DNA of 8,120 bases from NCBI GenBank assembly GCA_946531975.1, contig CAMNAY010000066.1, forward strand, positions 1-8,120, given 5' to 3'. Positions within the stretch are counted from its first letter, which is position 1. Each line of letters begins with the position of its first letter. The position numbers and the translations under genes were made by a program. The notes under the pieces are model-generated. The model was not told where the DNA came from. It worked only from the letters and a program-made list of their open reading frames with translations, and did not search any database. Origin of the DNA: an uncultured Ruminococcus sp. (lineage in GTDB: Bacteria > Bacillota > Clostridia > Oscillospirales > Ruminococcaceae). Positions 5,350 through 8,120 of the stretch are shown here, in pieces.

Positions 5350-7416
5350 TCAGCGGCAGCAGCTCAGGAATCGGATGAAGTCCAGCTTTGCAAATTGCTC
5401 TGAGCCGCTTTCTGCGAGCGCAGCGGGCAGCATGAAAATGACCATGGCAGTCAGCAAAGCCTTCTGCGGTGTCCGGCTGTACCGGCTGACCGCAAACACA
5501 CCGCATGCCACCAGCAGCGCGGCACCGAACCGCAGGATCATCAGCCAGATCACCGCCGATTTCAGCGTGATCGAAACCGGAATCCACTGCAAATAGGCAA
5601 TGCTCTGTGCGGGTGCATTCAGCATCGGCAGACCCGCCTCCCGATACAGATGCAGCAGATAGATCCCGTGCAGAGCCGTCGAAGCCAGCGCCGTCAGCAG
5701 CGCAATCCAGATGAACTGCCGCGCGCGCATGCCGAGTCTGCCGTGTTTGGTGCTTCGCAGCAGCATCAGGGTGTCATAGCGGTTATCGTACGCGCAGATC
5801 CCGTGGAACGCGAAAATCAGGAACAGCAGCAGCACCATGCAGCAGCGCCGCTCCGAGGCAGTCTCTTTGAACAGAAGCTGATACGCCTCCTCCCGCACGA
5901 TCCATGCAGGTCTGCCGGTTTTTGCCGTATACCGCGCATTGTGCAGCAGCTTCGAGAGCATCTGTTCATTCAGCTGAAGATTGTTCCGGTATTGCTGCAA
6001 AGACTGCTCGATGATGCCGTGCCGCTGGTGATTCTCCGGTTCCTTCCGCTGTGCTTCCGCCAGCTGCTTCTGCGTCTTCACGACAAGATCTGCCAGAAAA
6101 TATGTCCGCTCCGCTGATTTTTGCACCTTTTCCCGCGTGACCTCTCCGACGTACTCCTTATACAATGACTTGGAACCGTCACTGATCGGTGCATAGATGC
6201 GGATATCCCGCCAGAGCGACACACCGAACAGTGCGGCAGCCGCGGCAACCAGCAGTGCGCTCTGTGCAATCAGCAGCTTCCAGCCCTCTGCCCCGAACCT
6301 TGTATGCACCGGCAGAAGTCTGTTCATCCGCACCCGCAGGCGTTCCTGAAGCACCGCTGCCCCCTGCCCGATCCTTCCCGGCCGGCATTTGCCGATCAGC
6401 ACAATCACAAGGGTACTCAGCACTGCCAGCAGCAGAATCATCACCGCGAGCATATCAGCCGTAAACCCGGACGGATGAGAGAACCAGTTCAGATTCAGGT
6501 ATTCGGTGTAAAATTCGGTTCCGTCCAGTGCGGCAAAGGGATTGAGAAACCGGAAATGATTGAGCTTTGCGGTCGGCAGAATCAGCCGGTGCAGCAGGTA
6601 CATGCCGCCGACTGACAGAGCAGAAATGCCCCAGCCCAGCAGCGGGTGCATCCGTGCGAGCAGCAGCCAGACCTGCAGCGCGAGCACGGTCAGCGCGAGC
6701 AGCTTCAGCAGCGCCGTACAGAAGAAAAAACCGCCGATGCTCAGCCTGTACGGGCAATACTGAAATGCCGGAATCGACTGCACGGCACGCCCGAAGTCCG
6801 GATTGCCGTAAAAATACGATGTATAAGCAATATTTCCGCCGTACAGTACAAGAATATCCATAGCCGACAGCAGCACGACTGCCAGCATCCGCCACGCCGT
6901 CAGCGGGATTCTTCCGCGCTTTGTCGAACGGGTCAGCGCACCGACCGCAGTCTCCGCATCGCCCGAAAGCTCCAGCACCAGCAGCAGCGGTGCAAGCAGC
7001 AGAAGAATGTCAGTCAGCTTGTAATTCATGACAGCCTCAACGCCGCGGTTTTCTCCGCCTTTCAGGGTCACTGTGCCGAGTCTGCGGTAATCCTGTGCCG
7101 TCTTTTCGAGGTTTCGCGCAATAAAATCGTTCTGACCGGTTTTTCGGGAGAGCTTTCCGAGAACAGACTGGGACTGTGACTGAGACTGCACCAGCTCCAG
7201 ATACTTCGGATAATCCGAAGTCAGATACTTCTCCATTTTGCGCTGCTCCTCCTGCTGCGCAAAAACGCCCCAGCTCCGCATCTGCTCATAATATCTTGCA
7301 GTCTGTTCGCGTTCTGTCCGGCAGGTGCCCGAAAACAGCGCCAGATTTACCACTGCAATCAGCAGCAGCGTAATCAGCCGCTTCGGGCTAAACAGCAGTC
7401 TTAACAGCTCCGCCAT
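5350..7416 (-). CDS. ABC-2 type transporter permease, two-half fused architecture
   Basis: The product is 688 residues and is the membrane partner of the ATPase encoded just upstream. The start is ATG 7416-7414, with AGGAG 9 nt before it inside the ATPase gene. The chain shows two similar halves. Half one has a membrane segment (13-29), an outside loop of about 100 residues containing a QSQSQSQS stretch (77-84), and then about five segments (near 134-150, 174-193, 228-252, 258-278, 321-341). Half two repeats this with a segment (380-398), an outside loop rich in charged coiled-coil sequence (400-523), and segments near 525-543, 567-587, 613-642 and 652-667. RSTKRGR (163-169) and RSTKHGR (554-560) follow the second segment of each half at equivalent places. 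Such permeases export lipids, peptides or drugs or move cell-envelope components. The substrate cannot be read from the sequence. An ABC-2 protein of one half is usually about half this size. Confidence 0.85.
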   Translation of the reverse strand: MAELLRLLFSPKRLITLLLIAVVNLALFSGTCRTEREQTARYYEQMRSWGVFAQQEEQRKMEKYLTSDYPKYLELVQSQSQSQSVLGKLSRKTGQNDFIARNLEKTAQDYRRLGTVTLKGGENRGVEAVMNYKLTDILLLLAPLLLVLELSGDAETAVGALTRSTKRGRIPLTAWRMLAVVLLSAMDILVLYGGNIAYTSYFYGNPDFGRAVQSIPAFQYCPYRLSIGGFFFCTALLKLLALTVLALQVWLLLARMHPLLGWGISALSVGGMYLLHRLILPTAKLNHFRFLNPFAALDGTEFYTEYLNLNWFSHPSGFTADMLAVMILLLAVLSTLVIVLIGKCRPGRIGQGAAVLQERLRVRMNRLLPVHTRFGAEGWKLLIAQSALLVAAAAALFGVSLWRDIRIYAPISDGSKSLYKEYVGEVTREKVQKSAERTYFLADLVVKTQKQLAEAQRKEPENHQRHGIIEQSLQQYRNNLQLNEQMLSKLLHNARYTAKTGRPAWIVREEAYQLLFKETASERRCCMVLLLFLIFAFHGICAYDNRYDTLMLLRSTKHGRLGMRARQFIWIALLTALASTALHGIYLLHLYREAGLPMLNAPAQSIAYLQWIPVSITLKSAVIWLMILRFGAALLVACGVFAVSRYSRTPQKALLTAMVIFMLPAALAESGSEQFAKLDFIRFLSCCR

Positions 7417-8120
7417 ATTCTCTGTCTCCTTTTAGATACAAATGACAAACATCCTCCAGCGTCAGCGCATCCGTCACCGGACGGCAGCCCTCCGGCAGCG
7501 GATTCTCTGCAATGCGCAGCACAAAGCCGTCTCTGTGCTGTGCGATCTCGCCGTTGGGGTACTGCGCCTGAAGCGCGCGGATTTCCTCATAGGTACCGCT
7601 GAATTCGCCGATCTTTCCTTCTGCATCTGCCAGCAGCGCCTGCGGTGTCTCAAAGGCAATGCGTCTGCCCTTGCGCAGCAGGAGAACCTGCTTTGCAATG
7701 CACGCAATGTCGCTGACAACATGGGTTGCGAGCAGGACAATCCGGTTCCGTGCCAGCTCCGCGATGTCGTTGCGGATCCGGATGCGCTCCTCCGGGTCCA
7801 GACCCGCTGTCGGCTCATCGAGAATGAGAACCTGCGGGCGTCCGAGCATACTGGATGCCAGCAGCACGCGCTGCCGCATGCCGCCCGAAAACGTCCCGAT
7901 CTTCTTATGCGCCTGATCACCGAGGTTCACCGCATCGAGCATTTCGAGCGTCTGCTCCTTGATCTCGCGGCGCTTCATACCCTTCAGTGCGCCCATATAA
8001 TACAGAAAGCGCTTCGCAGAAAAATCGTCATAAACGCCGGGAAGCTGCGGCGTATAGCCGATCAGCCCGCGCCATTTGGAACCCATCTGCAAAATATCCG
8101 TTCCGTTCCAGAGGATCTCG
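7388..8120 (-). CDS. ABC transporter ATP-binding protein, 5' end beyond the window
   Basis: The visible part is 243 residues, ending at TAG (7390-7388). The frame is open to the window edge, so the start and the Walker A loop are missing. Counting from the first complete codon (8119), the visible motifs are the Q-loop Gln25 in GYTPQ, the signature FSGGM (77-81), Walker B VLILDEP (97-103), the D-loop GLD (106-108) and the H-loop His133 in ATHVV. A C-terminal domain of about 90 residues follows, as in many ABC-2 exporters. The signature has FSGGM instead of LSGGQ, a common variant in this group. The 3' end overlaps the permease start by 29 nt in another frame, so the two are probably translationally coupled and form one exporter. 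Confidence 0.95.
   Translation of the reverse strand, partial: EILWNGTDILQMGSKWRGLIGYTPQLPGVYDDFSAKRFLYYMGALKGMKRREIKEQTLEMLDAVNLGDQAHKKIGTFSGGMRQRVLLASSMLGRPQVLILDEPTAGLDPEERIRIRNDIAELARNRIVLLATHVVSDIACIAKQVLLLRKGRRIAFETPQALLADAEGKIGEFSGTYEEIRALQAQYPNGEIAQHRDGFVLRIAENPLPEGCRPVTDALTLEDVCHLYLKGDREYGGAVKTAV
7426..7430 (-). promoter_or_regulatory. Ribosome binding site of the permease, inside the ATPase gene
   Basis: On the minus strand this reads AGGAG (within AAAAGGAGA), 9 nt before ATG 7416. It lies within the last codons of the ATPase gene, supporting coupled translation of the two overlapping genes. Confidence 0.85.

Overview
The window looks like chromosomal DNA from a fibre-degrading Gram-positive anaerobe of the Ruminococcus / Oscillospiraceae type. 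The main clue is a secreted SGNH (GDSL) hydrolase carrying a C-terminal type I dockerin with two intact EF-hand calcium loops, which is the plug-in module of cellulosomes. Other clues are strong AAAGGAG-type ribosome binding sites, a perfect sigma-A promoter and moderately high GC with Firmicutes-type protein families. The genus is an inference from these features, not a database match.

Layout. Positions 1-448 (+) are the 3' end of a probable SGNH-hydrolase-type esterase, showing the last catalytic-domain helix plus a C-terminal beta-rich domain. A leader region follows, with a candidate promoter at 499-527 and a 14-bp terminator hairpin at 554-595. Next is the dockerin-bearing SGNH hydrolase (619-1857, +) and a second 14-bp hairpin at 1871-1907. 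Everything beyond that is on the minus strand. It comprises a CPBP-family membrane protease (2983-1925), a 702-residue Pro/Ala-rich protein with an N-terminal Cys/His metal-site candidate and repeated DDxLAQF motifs (5157-3049), a large ABC-2 type permease (7416-5350) and the 3' part of its ABC ATPase (8120-7388, 5' end outside the window).

How the parts relate. The two plus-strand genes are both probable extracellular esterases and suggest a carbohydrate de-acylation locus, with the second enzyme delivered to a cohesin scaffold. The ATPase and permease overlap by 29 nt and form one exporter. The Pro/Ala-rich gene has its own consensus promoter and is separated from the protease gene by a hairpin, so the protease is probably expressed by read-through. 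No mobile element, CRISPR array, tRNA or rRNA was seen.

The best candidate for something undescribed is the 702-residue protein. It is cytoplasmic by appearance (no signal peptide or membrane segment), mostly disordered, and built as a string of short acidic-hydrophobic motifs between a zinc-knuckle-like head and a lysine-rich tail. I do not recognise a named family or function for it.
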